Source: Nitrobacter sp. NHB1
GTDB lineage: Bacteria; Pseudomonadota; Alphaproteobacteria; Rhizobiales; Xanthobacteraceae
Assembly: GCF_036964665.1 (NCBI RefSeq)
Contig: NZ_JBAMDA010000001.1
Location: forward strand, 3,138,001-3,202,000
Length of the DNA: 64,000 nucleotides
Direction: 5' to 3'
The notes beneath the pieces were generated by a model, which was given only the letters and a program-made list of their open reading frames with translations, made no database searches and had not been told where the DNA came from. This document shows positions 1 to 8,446 of this stretch, one piece after another. Position 1 is the first letter of the stretch. Each line of letters begins with the position of its first letter. The position numbers were made by a program, and so were the translations under genes.

Positions 1-8
1 CAACCGTC

Positions 9-521
9 ATGGTTGCTGCCGGTCCGGAAGCATCGGGCAGGCGACCCGCGGAGACGCGATGGGACATCATCGAACTGCTGTTCTTCGCCTATCGCGATTT
101 CGTCGGCGATCCCGATCATGTGCTGGAAAAATTCGGTTTCGGCCGCGCGCATCATCGCGTGATGCATTTCGTCCACCGTTATCCCGGCCTCGCGGTCGCG
201 GATCTGCTCGACGTGCTGCGCATCACCAAGCAATCGCTGGGGCGGGTTCTCAAGCAGCTCCTCGATGAGGGCTATATCGTGCAGAAGGCCGGCGACGCCG
301 ACCGGCGCCAGCGCCTTCTTTTCGCCACCCCGAAAGGCGAGGCGCTAGTGGCGCAACTCGCGGGTCTGCAGACCGACCGCATCATGCGTGCGTTGCGAGG
401 CCTCGACGCGTCCGGCGCCGAGGCGGTGCGCAAATTTCTGCTCGGGATGATCGACCACGACGATCCCGACAAGGTGCTGGAGGCGATCCTGCGGGTCGAC
501 GGCAAAATGGTGAAGGCATGA
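9..521 (+). CDS. MarR-family transcriptional regulator
   Basis: This 170-aa protein has a MarR-type winged helix-turn-helix. Residues about 55-105 carry the recognition helix (ITKQSLGRVLKQLLDEGYI) followed by the wing with DRRQRLLFATPKG. MarR proteins are dimeric DNA-binding regulators that often respond to small ligands or oxidants; no ligand can be inferred here. The stop overlaps the ATG of the next gene (ATGA at 518-521), so it is translationally coupled to a two-component system, a less usual partner for MarR. The first ATG at 9 is close to the window edge, so a further upstream start cannot be excluded. Confidence 0.88.
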   Translation: MVAAGPEASGRRPAETRWDIIELLFFAYRDFVGDPDHVLEKFGFGRAHHRVMHFVHRYPGLAVADLLDVLRITKQSLGRVLKQLLDEGYIVQKAGDADRRQRLLFATPKGEALVAQLAGLQTDRIMRALRGLDASGAEAVRKFLLGMIDHDDPDKVLEAILRVDGKMVKA

Positions 522-1246
522 CGGTCACGCAAACGGCAGGAGTCGTGCGGCCGCCGGTGAGGCCGGCCGACGACGCCCCGCATCTGCTGCTGGTCGACGA
601 CGACCGGCGTATCCGCGATCTGCTGTCGCGCTTTCTGGTGGGGGAGGGGTACCGCGTCACCACCGCCATGAGCGCCAGGGACGCCCGCTCGAAACTGCTC
701 GGGCTGTATTTCGATCTGTTGATCCTCGACATCATGATGCCCGGCGAAACCGGCTTCGATCTCGCCCGCTTCATCCGCGTCTCGTCCTCGGTGCCGATCA
801 TCATGCTGACGGCCCGGCACGAGGCCGAGAGCCGCATCGAGGGCCTGCAGATCGGCGCCGACGACTATGTCGCCAAGCCGTTCGAGCCGCGCGAACTGGT
901 GCTGCGGATCGGGAACATCCTCAAGCGTACGATGCCGCTGCCGACGGTGCGAGCCGGATCGATCGCGTTCGGGCCTTACGTCTATCATCTGGAGCGCGGC
1001 GAGCTGCGGCAGGGCGACGACGTCGTTCATCTCACCGATCGCGAGCGCGAGATGCTGCGCGTGCTCGCCGCCACGCCCGGCGAGACGGTTCGCCGCGGCG
1101 AACTGAACGGCGGCGGCACCGTGAACGAGCGCGCCGTCGACGTGCAGATCAACCGGCTGCGGCGGAAGATCGAGCGCGATCCGGCCAATCCGCTGTTCCT
1201 CCAGGCGGTGCGCGGCGTCGGCTATCGCCTTGTCGCAGCGCCTTGA
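518..1246 (+). CDS. OmpR-type response regulator
   Basis: This 242-aa response regulator has an N-terminal receiver domain. The acidic pair is in HLLLVDDDRRIRD, the phospho-acceptor is Asp71 in LLILDIMMPG, and the conserved Thr and Lys lie in MLTARHE and YVAKPFEPRE. A C-terminal OmpR/PhoB winged helix (about 140-240) includes LTDREREMLRVL and VDVQINRLRRKIE. It should bind DNA when phosphorylated by the kinase encoded immediately downstream. It overlaps both neighbours (4 bp with the MarR gene, about 17 bp with the kinase gene if that starts at TTG 1230), so all three form one tightly coupled operon. Confidence 0.93.
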   Translation: MTVTQTAGVVRPPVRPADDAPHLLLVDDDRRIRDLLSRFLVGEGYRVTTAMSARDARSKLLGLYFDLLILDIMMPGETGFDLARFIRVSSSVPIIMLTARHEAESRIEGLQIGADDYVAKPFEPRELVLRIGNILKRTMPLPTVRAGSIAFGPYVYHLERGELRQGDDVVHLTDREREMLRVLAATPGETVRRGELNGGGTVNERAVDVQINRLRRKIERDPANPLFLQAVRGVGYRLVAAP

Positions 1247-2654
1247 GCTGCCGATGCTGCCGATGATGAGCACGCTCGACGCCGGCCTGACGCTGATCCG
1301 CACCGCGTCCCGGCGCGTCTCGGTAGCCAATAGCCGGATCGAGCGGGCGTTCAAGAACTGGATGCCCAAGGGACTCTATGCCCGCGCGCTGCTGATCATG
1401 ATCGTGCCGATGGTGGTGCTGCAATCGGTGGTGGCCTTCGTGTTCATGGAGCGGCACTGGAACACGGTGACGCGACGGCTGTCGGCGGCGGTCGTGCAGG
1501 ATGTCGCCGCGCTGATCGATGTCTACAAGGACTACCCGCAGGACAAGGATCGCGCGACGATCCGGCGCATCGCACAGCAGCGGCTCGGGCTCGTGGTCGA
1601 TTTTCTGCCGCCGGGCGATATGCCGCCGCCCGGGCCGAAGCCGTTCTTCTCGCTGCTCGACCAGTCGCTCTCAGTGCAGATCAGCAGGCAGATCGGCAAG
1701 CCGTTCTGGATCGACACGGTCGGCCGGTCCAATCTGGTGGAGATCAGGATCCAGCTCGATGACGCGGTGATGCGGGTGTTCGCGCAGCGCAGCGCCGCCT
1801 ATGCCTCAAACTCTCAAATCTTCATCTTCTGGATGCTGGGCACGTCCTCGATCCTGCTGTTCGTCGCGGTGCTGTTCCTGCGCAATCAGATCAAGCCGAT
1901 CCTGCGGCTGGCGGATGCCGCCGAGAGTTTTGGCAAGGGCCGCGACGCGCCGAACTTCCGTCCGCGCGGAGCGCGCGAGGTCCGGCGCGCCGCGCAGGCG
2001 TTCATCGAAATGAAGATGCGTATCGAGCGCAGCATCGAGCAGCGCACCGCGATGCTGGCCGGCGTGTCGCATGACCTGCGCACCATCCTGACCCGCTTCA
2101 AGCTGGAACTGGCGCTGATCGGCGACAGTCCGGAAGTTGACGGTATGCGCAAGGATGTCGATGAGATGGCGGGCATGCTGGAGGCCTATCTTGCCTTCGC
2201 GCGCGGCGACAGCGGCGAGCCGGCGCAGCCGACCGACATGGCCGCCGCGCTGGATGAGTTGCGCAGCGACGCCGAGCGCAACGGTCACGCCGCAACGAGC
2301 ATTTTTTACGGACTGCCCGTTGTCACCGTCAAGCCGGCGGCGTTCAGGCGCTGCCTCGGTAATCTGGTGTCGAACGCGGCACGCCATGGCGATTCCATCG
2401 CGATCAACGGCCATCGCGATCATCGCTGGCTCACGGTCATGGTCGACGATGACGGTCCGGGCATCCCGCAGGACATGCGCAAGGAAGTTTTCAAGCCGTT
2501 CCTGCGGCTCGACAGCGCGCGCAATCAGGACGAGAGCGGCTCCGGCCTCGGCCTCGCCATTGCGCGCGACATCGCGCGCTCCCATGGCGGCGACATCACG
2601 CTCGGCGACAGTCCGATGGGTGGTCTGCGCGCAACGGTGCGGGTGCCGGTGTAA
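1230..2654 (+). CDS. EnvZ-like sensor histidine kinase
   Basis: This inner-membrane sensor kinase has 474 codons from TTG 1230. ATG 1254, 8 bp after the regulator stop, is an equally good start. Two membrane helices (about residues 50-70 and 190-212, the latter FIFWMLGTSSILLFVAVLFL) flank a periplasmic sensor region. A HAMP-like linker follows, then the H-box with His281 in GVSHDLRT, the N-box LGNLVSNAARHG, and G boxes DDDGPGIP and GSGLGLAIARDIARSHGG. All catalytic motifs are intact. The stimulus is unknown. It is the cognate partner of the regulator upstream. Confidence 0.92.
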   Translation: MSQRLELPMLPMMSTLDAGLTLIRTASRRVSVANSRIERAFKNWMPKGLYARALLIMIVPMVVLQSVVAFVFMERHWNTVTRRLSAAVVQDVAALIDVYKDYPQDKDRATIRRIAQQRLGLVVDFLPPGDMPPPGPKPFFSLLDQSLSVQISRQIGKPFWIDTVGRSNLVEIRIQLDDAVMRVFAQRSAAYASNSQIFIFWMLGTSSILLFVAVLFLRNQIKPILRLADAAESFGKGRDAPNFRPRGAREVRRAAQAFIEMKMRIERSIEQRTAMLAGVSHDLRTILTRFKLELALIGDSPEVDGMRKDVDEMAGMLEAYLAFARGDSGEPAQPTDMAAALDELRSDAERNGHAATSIFYGLPVVTVKPAAFRRCLGNLVSNAARHGDSIAINGHRDHRWLTVMVDDDGPGIPQDMRKEVFKPFLRLDSARNQDESGSGLGLAIARDIARSHGGDITLGDSPMGGLRATVRVPV

Positions 2655-2857
2655 CGATCGATGGAGCGGTACTCGGTTCGCGCGAGATCGGCATGGTGGC
2701 GGCATGCGGCATCGCGGAAGTCAGTGTTGCCGGAAGGAACTGGTGCAGCCGGGTTCACCGCTCCGGGCCGCCGCGATCTACGATACCAACCGCGCGATCC
2801 GCTGCGGCGATAGATGAAAACGGCGGTGATGCGGAGCGGGATGCGGGCGGAAAACCG
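2655..2857. other. Intergenic gap between convergent genes
   Basis: About 200 bp separate the kinase stop from the convergent mobA stop. I see no gene, RNA or strong terminator hairpin here. Confidence 0.5.
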
Positions 2858-3511
2858 CTACACACCTTTCCTCATCCCGCTCTCATCCCCATCGAGGGCC
2901 GCCAGCCGCTCCGCTTCTTCGATGTCCTCGACCGTATTGGCATTGAAGAACGGATCGACCGGTTCTATCGGCCAGCTTACGGCCGCGAGCGGGTAACGTG
3001 CGGTCCAGCGGTCGACCTTGCGGATGCCTTCATTGACCAGCGCACGGCGCAGTTCCTCGCGCAGGCCGACATGCCAGAGCCCGATCACCGGATGCGATTG
3101 TCCGCCGGACACGGCGACCGCGAGTTGGGCCTTTTCTTCCGCGCGGCGCTGATGCAGGCGCACGACCAGATCGCGCGGCAAGAACGGGCAATCCGCGGCG
3201 GCGCTTAGCACCCATTCGACCTCGGGGCGGTTCGCGGCCGCCCAGTCGAGCGCAGCAAGAATACCGGCGAGCGGTCCGGGAAAATCGGGCACGTTGTCGG
3301 CGACGACCGTGAGCCCGAATGGAGCGAACCTTCCGGGATCGCCATTGGCGTTGAGGATGATCCCGTCGCATTGCGGCTTCAGCCGCGCAATGACGCGCTC
3401 CAGAACGGTTCGGCCGCCGATCGTCCGCATCGGCTTATCGCCGCCGCCCATGCGTCGCGCAAGGCCGCCGGCGAGCAGCACGCCCGGGGTCGGCGGAATC
3501 TCAATCGTCAT
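2858..3511 (-). CDS. mobA: Molybdenum cofactor guanylyltransferase
   Basis: MobA transfers GMP from GTP to molybdopterin to make the bis-MGD cofactor of DMSO-reductase-type enzymes in the cytoplasm. The protein shows the nucleotide-binding start [18 protein letters not shown], the metal-binding region [11 protein letters not shown], and [14 protein letters not shown] near the C-terminus, all typical of MobA. The start chosen is ATG 3511 (217 aa), because the motif normally lies within about 15 residues of the N-terminus; the reading frame is open to 3556. The start overlaps the end of the upstream small gene, suggesting co-transcription. Confidence 0.9.
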   Translation of the reverse strand: MTIEIPPTPGVLLAGGLARRMGGGDKPMRTIGGRTVLERVIARLKPQCDGIILNANGDPGRFAPFGLTVVADNVPDFPGPLAGILAALDWAAANRPEVEWVLSAAADCPFLPRDLVVRLHQRRAEEKAQLAVAVSGGQSHPVIGLWHVGLREELRRALVNEGIRKVDRWTARYPLAAVSWPIEPVDPFFNANTVEDIEEAERLAALDGDESGMRKGV

Positions 3512-3710
3512 CGCCTTCCCCCTTGCGCTTGTGCCGCGTCGACTCTTCCTCGACATAAGTGAGGTTCTGATTGTAGACGATGCGCTCTTCGCCCGACAAC
3601 GCGATGAAGCGTTTTCCCCACGCGCGTCCGACCAGCGTCACCAGCGTAAACGGCGGCGGCTGATCGAGAACCTGTTTGCAGGTTACGCGAACACGCATGG
3701 TCGGCGGCAA
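3501..3710 (-). CDS. Small conserved-looking protein upstream of mobA
   Basis: This 69-aa ORF reads as a plausible soluble protein ([39 protein letters not shown]) with an acidic, charged tail. It overlaps the mobA start by about 11 bp, which suggests translational coupling. No known family is recognised. A second start (MRVRV) lies four residues in. It may be a helper or regulator of molybdenum cofactor use, but that is only an inference from position. Confidence 0.55.
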   Translation of the reverse strand: MPPTMRVRVTCKQVLDQPPPFTLVTLVGRAWGKRFIALSGEERIVYNQNLTYVEEESTRHKRKGEGDDD

Positions 3711-3917
3711 GACGACCTCTGGCGACTATTTCATTCGTTCCGATATAGCTATAGGCTTCCGACTTCCGATACGAGTGCTGTGTGATAAGCGATAAGCGCA
3801 GGTAGCGGCAATGGCGGATCGACCCCAAAAAATCCTGATGTGCTCATGTGAGGACACGATGAGCCTGGATTCGGCCGCGGTCCGAAGGGCGTGTTCCGAC
3901 GTCGAGATTTCCAAAGC

Positions 3918-4028
3918 ATGAGCGAGGATGGGTTCAATCCGTTTGTCGACGTTTCCGAGCGTCCGGCGCCGCGCATCACCGACGGTTATCTGCGAACGCG
4001 AACAGGAAGCAAAAAGCTGACTATTTGA
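3918..4028 (+). CDS. Possible 36-aa protein
   Basis: A short ORF starting ATGAGCGAGGATGGG encodes a protein with NPFVDVSERPAPRITDGYL. It lies in the roughly 400-bp gap between two divergently transcribed genes (3711-4105), where nothing else is recognised. No clear ribosome binding site precedes it, so support is weak. Confidence 0.28.
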   Translation: MSEDGFNPFVDVSERPAPRITDGYLRTRTGSKKLTI

Positions 4029-4105
4029 CGCGGGCATCCGGCGAACCGATAATCTCATCCGTCAACGGGTTCCAGCGCCGGATCATATGGTAATCAGGTC
4101 CTCGC

Positions 4106-5251
4106 ATGAAGGATGATCGACAGAAAAGCCTGCTGCAATGGCTCGCTCCCGAACTCGCAGCGAACGGCGTCCTGCGAAACGAACCGTGGGTCCAGATCAG
4201 CGCGCATCAGGTCGAGGACATGTTCTCGGTAAAGCCATTGGCTATCGCGGCCGTGACGATGGTCGTGGTCGAACCGTTCGCGATCGACTATCTGAGGCAA
4301 GCTCCGGTCCTTGTGGTCGCGGCGGCGCAGGGCATGGAGTGCTGCCGGCCAACGGAACGAGAATTTGTCCTGCAGAATTGGCAGGCGATCATCCATGACC
4401 GCCCGAAATTGCGCGATCTCTTGAGATACTATGGACTCGTCCGCCCGTTACGGGCGCTCAAAGGGCAAGCGTTCCGCGCCGGCCCGACCGAATATCAGGT
4501 CATTACGAATTTGTGCGACATTCCGCCGTCGCCGCTGGCGCAGGCGATTCCGACCTCTATCCGCAAGCAGCACAGCTGGCTGCGCGCGCTCGGTGAATGG
4601 TCCGACGCAATGTGTCGTCGTGAGCAGAGTGCCAAGGCACTTTTTGACTGGGCCGTATGCGCAATGGGCGATCATACGAGAAGCATGGCAGATGGCACTC
4701 TGGATCAGGCATCCACTGTTGCGGATTACGCGGCATTTCATATCGATAGTTTCAATCGACGGTGGAGATATCAACGTGCTTTCCGGGCCGCGCTCGAATG
4801 GCATGAGGAACTCGCGCGCGCGAGCAACGAGAAGGCATACTTTCTAACCCATAAGATGGGATGGGACGATGCGATCGATTACGGAGACCTGCCGGGCAGC
4901 GTGACCATCGAGGGATACGAAATTGTCGCGCTCCAGTCCGGCGCGGCGCTTCACGCCGAGAGCGCGGATATGCATCATTGCGTCGCGAGCTACGCGGGGA
5001 ATGTCATACGAGGATTCAGCCGCATTTTCTCGGTGCGCCGAGACGGCCGGCGAGTCGCGACATTCGAGGTCGGCAAGTCAGGCTTCTTGCTTGCGTCGGG
5101 CGAGTTTCTTCAATTGCCATCTGGCAAAAGACCGCCTTACAAGCTCATTCAACTCAAGGGACCGTATAATGCCGAGGTCCCGCATGAGGTCGAAAAGGTG
5201 ATTCATGCCTTTATTACTGGTGTGAACGAAACAATCCGAGCCGCCGGATGA
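4106..5251 (+). CDS. PcfJ-domain protein
   Basis: This 381-aa protein has the hallmark of the PcfJ family near the C-terminus: an ALHAESADMHHCVASYA segment (about 288-304) followed by a strand-rich part, IFSVRRDGRRVATFEVG. PcfJ-like proteins occur on plasmids, phages and integrated elements; their biochemical role is not established. The N-terminal 250 residues are mostly helical and match no domain I know. The ATG at 4106 is the first in frame. It stands alone, with gaps of about 300-400 bp on both sides. Confidence 0.7.
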   Translation: MKDDRQKSLLQWLAPELAANGVLRNEPWVQISAHQVEDMFSVKPLAIAAVTMVVVEPFAIDYLRQAPVLVVAAAQGMECCRPTEREFVLQNWQAIIHDRPKLRDLLRYYGLVRPLRALKGQAFRAGPTEYQVITNLCDIPPSPLAQAIPTSIRKQHSWLRALGEWSDAMCRREQSAKALFDWAVCAMGDHTRSMADGTLDQASTVADYAAFHIDSFNRRWRYQRAFRAALEWHEELARASNEKAYFLTHKMGWDDAIDYGDLPGSVTIEGYEIVALQSGAALHAESADMHHCVASYAGNVIRGFSRIFSVRRDGRRVATFEVGKSGFLLASGEFLQLPSGKRPPYKLIQLKGPYNAEVPHEVEKVIHAFITGVNETIRAAG

Positions 5252-5559
5252 GCATGTCGTCGCCGATCACGCACGAACAGCTTTTCGCCGATAACGTCAC
5301 GTCCACGTAAAACGGGGCTTCTGCATTAAAGCCCGGCTGGATCGCAACTGTGTTACCGCAAGTGTCCGGCCCACCGATCGCTCACCTTGAGATTCCGTGG
5401 CTACCCGAACGACGATCGCGCCGCGGTGCTGGATGCCGCCGGAGCCTGGCAATACCTGCACAAGGACAGGCAGCCCTGTCGATGCAGTGACAAGCGGTTG
5501 CCAGGTTGCGCATCGGAGCGGCGAGGTCGGTTCGCTCTAGGACCTGGCTTGGCGCGGGC
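5252..5559. other. Gap without a recognised gene
   Basis: About 300 bp lie between the PcfJ gene and the convergent hisN stop. Only short random reading frames are present. A weak GGGCTT...AAGCCC inverted repeat near 5315-5334 could act as a terminator for the upstream gene but has no T-tract. Confidence 0.4.
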
Positions 5560-6342
5560 CTAGCGATTCAGCAGCTTGAGCGCGGCCTCGTGCACGCGCG
5601 GGTCGCCGGCGGCGACGATGCGGCCGCCGCCCTGCGCGGGCTCGCCCTCCCATGTTGTGATCAAGCCGCCCGCTCCGCTGACGATCGGGATCAATGCGGC
5701 GATGTCATAGGGTTTCAGTTCCGTCTCGATAACGAGGTCGAGATGGCCCGCGGCCAGCATGCAATAGGAATAGCAGTCGCCGCCGTAGCGCGTCAGCCGT
5801 ACCTCGGCCTCGACACTGCCGAAGGCTGCGCGATCGTCGGGATTCATCAATAGCGGGCTGGTCGTGAACGATGTCGCCTCGTTCAGCGAGGCGCACCGGC
5901 GCACCGCGAGTTTGCGCGCGCTCGAAGGGCCGCGATAGCTCGCGGAGCCGTTGTCGCCGCTGAACCGCTCGCCGATGTAGGGCTGGTGCATCATGCCGTA
6001 CACCGGCAAGCCGCGATGAAGCAACGCGATCAGCGTGCCCCAGATCGGAAAGCCGGCGATGAAGGATTTCGTGCCGTCGATCGGATCCAGCATCCAGACA
6101 TATTCGGCGTCTTCGTTCTGGTTGCCGAATTCCTCGCCGACGATGCCGTGTTGCGGAAAGCTCGCCTTGATCATCCGGCGCATGACCGCCTCGGCTGCCC
6201 GGTCCGCCTCCGTGACCGGATCGAAACCGCTGACGCACTTGTTTTCGACGCCGAGAAGAGACGTTCTGAAGAACGGCAGGATGGTTTCGCCCGAGGCCGT
6301 CGCGAGACGATCTATGAAGGCAGTAAAATCGATCACCGTCAC
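5560..6342 (-). CDS. hisN: Histidinol-phosphatase (inositol monophosphatase fold)
   Basis: This 260-aa enzyme is of the Mg-dependent inositol monophosphatase superfamily, HisN group, which removes phosphate from histidinol phosphate in histidine synthesis. Metal-binding motifs are all present: GIVGEEFG, the signature WMLDPIDGTKSF, and YDIAALIPIVSGAGG with the C-terminal Asp. In this bacterial group hisN is usually next to N-formylglutamate amidohydrolase and cpdR, as here. The assignment to histidinol phosphate rather than inositol phosphate rests on that context and the SFIAGFPIWGT segment. Confidence 0.85.
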   Translation of the reverse strand: MTVIDFTAFIDRLATASGETILPFFRTSLLGVENKCVSGFDPVTEADRAAEAVMRRMIKASFPQHGIVGEEFGNQNEDAEYVWMLDPIDGTKSFIAGFPIWGTLIALLHRGLPVYGMMHQPYIGERFSGDNGSASYRGPSSARKLAVRRCASLNEATSFTTSPLLMNPDDRAAFGSVEAEVRLTRYGGDCYSYCMLAAGHLDLVIETELKPYDIAALIPIVSGAGGLITTWEGEPAQGGGRIVAAGDPRVHEAALKLLNR

Positions 6343-6613
6343 GCTTCTACCTCACCGGGCGGCGATCGCACTGCGCGCGCGCCCCAAGCTGAACGTCTCC
6401 TATACATGCCCAGATCGGAGGCCGCATCGTCTGCAATTCCATTGCGGAGTAGTTATCCCGCGCTCGAATCATTCGTCCGTGGGTGTGGCATGTGATTATA
6501 TTCGCGGGTCGGCAGACCGGAAATCGCGGCCTCAAGTATTGCGGCCGGATCGTGACAATCATGCCGGAATCTGCTTAAATATATGTTATCATTTAACAAA
6601 CTAGTTGTATGCG

Positions 6614-6645
6614 TTGACGCTCGAAGACATGAAGTTATGTATAAT
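6614..6645 (+). promoter_or_regulatory. Candidate promoter of a small RNA
   Basis: A TTGACG box (6614-6619) and a perfect TATAAT (6640-6645) face rightward. The 20-nt spacing is longer than ideal, so the true -35 may differ. No coding gene starts downstream before the terminator at 6762-6792. Confidence 0.5.
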
Positions 6646-6651
6646 TATTGA

Positions 6652-6793
6652 AAGAGATCGTCCGAATCCCCTTGCGTTTTGTGCAGCGCAGTCGCATATT
6701 GCTGCGGTGCGGTAGCCATTGCGCTATCGCTGCCCTCCTTGGGCGTTTCCTCCCTAGACTTGGGCCGCTTGTTTTGACGAGCGGCCCTTTTTC
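6652..6793 (+). ncRNA. Candidate trans-acting small RNA (AbcR/alpha-r15-like?)
   Basis: A rightward promoter-like TATAAT is followed about 140 bp later by a strong intrinsic terminator with no credible reading frame between them. The 3' part holds GTTTCCTCCCTAGACTTGGG, a pyrimidine-rich CCTCCC stretch complementary to ribosome binding sites. Such anti-Shine-Dalgarno motifs are typical of the AbcR (alpha-r15) small RNAs of Rhizobiales, which repress ABC-transporter mRNAs with Hfq. The family name is a suggestion; the existence of a short transcript is better supported. Confidence 0.5.
6762..6792 (+). terminator. Intrinsic terminator of the small RNA
   Basis: GGGCCGCT pairs perfectly with AGCGGCCC across a 10-nt loop and is followed directly by TTTTT. 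It also lies downstream of the N-formylglutamate amidohydrolase gene on the other strand, about 70 bp away. Confidence 0.85.
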
Positions 6794-6864
6794 TTTTCCG
6801 CCCCGTTTCAGATTTAGAGGTTCGCTTGTCGATCCGCCGGGCGGCGACGTGAGCGGCCGACGAC

Positions 6865-7749
6865 CTACTCCGCGGCAGACCGGAACGCCCCGAGATCGCC
6901 GAGCGGGATGGCGGCAAGCGCATCGGCGAGCGTCGTGAAATCCGCTGCAACCTGCCGGAAGCGCGGACCGCGCTCGCGCCGCCGTTCGTCCATGTAGACC
7001 GCGCGGTTGAGTTCGAGCTGAACCGTGTGCAGTCCGCTGGCCGGATTGCCGTAATGTTCGGTGATGAACCCGCCGGCATAGGGTTTGTTGCGTGCGACCG
7101 AATAGCCGAGGCCGCTCATCACGTCCTCGATGACGTTCGGAAGCAACGGCGCGCAACTGGTGTCATAGCGATCACCGATCACGATATCCGGCCGCCTCGG
7201 TTCGTCGTGCGAGATGCCGGCCGATGGCATCGAGTGGCAATCCACAACAATGGCCGTCCCGAACGTCTGGTGGGCCTTGTGGATCAGCCGGCGCAGCGCG
7301 CGATGATAGGGTTTGTAGAGCAACTCGATCCGGCCGAGCGCGTCGTCCACGCTGAGGCGCTCGCGATAGATCTCCTGGCCGTCGCCGACCACGCGCGGAA
7401 TGGTGCCGAGGCCGCCCGCGACCCGCATCGATCGCGTATTGGCGAAGCTCGGCAACCGTCCGGTGAACATCCGGGGATCGAGTTCGTAAGGCTCGCGGTT
7501 TACATCGACGTAGGAGCGGGGAAAGTTGACCCGAACCACTGGAAAGCTGGCGGCCAAGCCTCCGATCAGTTCATCCATGAACGAATCTTCGGACCGGCGC
7601 AGGCTGGCCAGATCGATTCGCGACGCGACCAGGAATTGCTCCGGATAGACCGAGCCGGAATGTGGGGAATTAAAGATGATGGGAGACCGCCATATCGCCG
7701 GCTCCGCGATCTCGAAAGGAGGCGGCTGGCCGCCGTCAAACTGGGTCAT
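6865..7749 (-). CDS. N-formylglutamate amidohydrolase
   Basis: This 294-aa protein belongs to the N-formylglutamate amidohydrolase / HutG family, zinc-dependent hydrolases that convert N-formylglutamate to glutamate and formate at the end of one histidine degradation route. Family motifs are present: IIFNSPHSGSVYPE, ELIGGLAASFPVVRVNFPRSYVDVNR, VVDCHSMPS and YAGGFITEHYG. It lies between hisN and cpdR, the arrangement usual in this bacterial group. Confidence 0.9.
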   Translation of the reverse strand: MTQFDGGQPPPFEIAEPAIWRSPIIFNSPHSGSVYPEQFLVASRIDLASLRRSEDSFMDELIGGLAASFPVVRVNFPRSYVDVNREPYELDPRMFTGRLPSFANTRSMRVAGGLGTIPRVVGDGQEIYRERLSVDDALGRIELLYKPYHRALRRLIHKAHQTFGTAIVVDCHSMPSAGISHDEPRRPDIVIGDRYDTSCAPLLPNVIEDVMSGLGYSVARNKPYAGGFITEHYGNPASGLHTVQLELNRAVYMDERRRERGPRFRQVAADFTTLADALAAIPLGDLGAFRSAAE

Positions 7750-7937
7750 CGCCGGGCGTCGTCCCTGAAATTGCGCCGCCGCCTGCCGAACGTCGTCTGG
7801 ACAGACGTCTTATGGGCCTGCATTGTCGATAATCGCAGCCATTCTGCCAAGCCAAAGTTCGCCTTCACCCCAAATTTACCAACCATCAGGCTTAGTGGGG
7901 CGACTGCTCCTCCAAGCCGGGCCCCGACACCATCGCC

Positions 7938-8297
7938 ATGCACAAAATCCTCCTCGCCGAAGACGACAACGACATGCGCCGATTTCTGGTCAAGGCGCTG
8001 GAAAACGCCGGTTTCAAGGTGTCATCCTATGACAACGGTCTGTCAGCCTATCAGAGACTGCGCGAGGAGCCATTTGAAATGCTTCTCACGGATATCGTGA
8101 TGCCGGAAATGGACGGGATCGAGCTGGCGCGTCGCGCATCAGAGCTCGATCCCGACATCAAGATCATGTTCATCACCGGCTTTGCGGCCGTGGCGCTGAA
8201 TTCCGATTCGGAGGCGCCCAAGAATGCCAAGGTGCTCTCCAAACCCGTTCACTTGCGAGAATTGGTCAGCGAAGTGAACAAGATGCTGGCGGCCTGA
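7938..8297 (+). CDS. cpdR: CpdR-type single-domain response regulator
   Basis: This 119-aa stand-alone receiver domain starts AEDDNDMRRFLVKALENAGF. It has the phospho-acceptor Asp52 in LLTDIVMPEMDG and the conserved Lys in VLSKPVHLREL. In Caulobacter and relatives CpdR is phosphorylated through CckA-ChpT and, when unphosphorylated, takes ClpXP to the pole to drive cell-cycle proteolysis. The near-typical length and the neighbouring genes fit CpdR. It is divergent from the amidohydrolase gene, with a roughly 190-bp shared upstream region. Confidence 0.9.
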   Translation: MHKILLAEDDNDMRRFLVKALENAGFKVSSYDNGLSAYQRLREEPFEMLLTDIVMPEMDGIELARRASELDPDIKIMFITGFAAVALNSDSEAPKNAKVLSKPVHLRELVSEVNKMLAA

Positions 8298-8371
8298 TTC
8301 GGGCTTTACTCGTCCTTGCCTGTCCGCGCCGGAGCCGATATAGGACGCGGCGACCCCATGCGGAAGTTTCC

Positions 8372-8446
8372 GGGCGCGTAGCTCAGCGGGAGAGCACTAC
8401 CTTGACATGGTAGGGGTCACAGGTTCGATCCCTGTCGCGCCCACCA
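8372..8446 (+). tRNA. tRNA-Val (GAC)
   Basis: This 75-nt tRNA has acceptor arms GGGCGCG/CGCGCCC, a D-arm GCTC..GAGC, an anticodon stem ACTACC with loop TTGACAT (anticodon GAC), a T-arm with GGTTCGATCCC, and an encoded CCA end. The dense accessory region begins immediately after it, in keeping with tRNA genes as insertion sites. Confidence 0.97.

Noticed and set aside
272-1369. Long minus-strand ORF (365 codons) opposite the regulator genes
   Set aside because: It is antisense to intact MarR and response-regulator genes and has shadow-like His/Arg/Asp composition and no family features.
1806-2705. Long minus-strand ORF (299 codons) opposite the histidine kinase
   Set aside because: Antisense to conserved kinase motifs; typical high-GC shadow.
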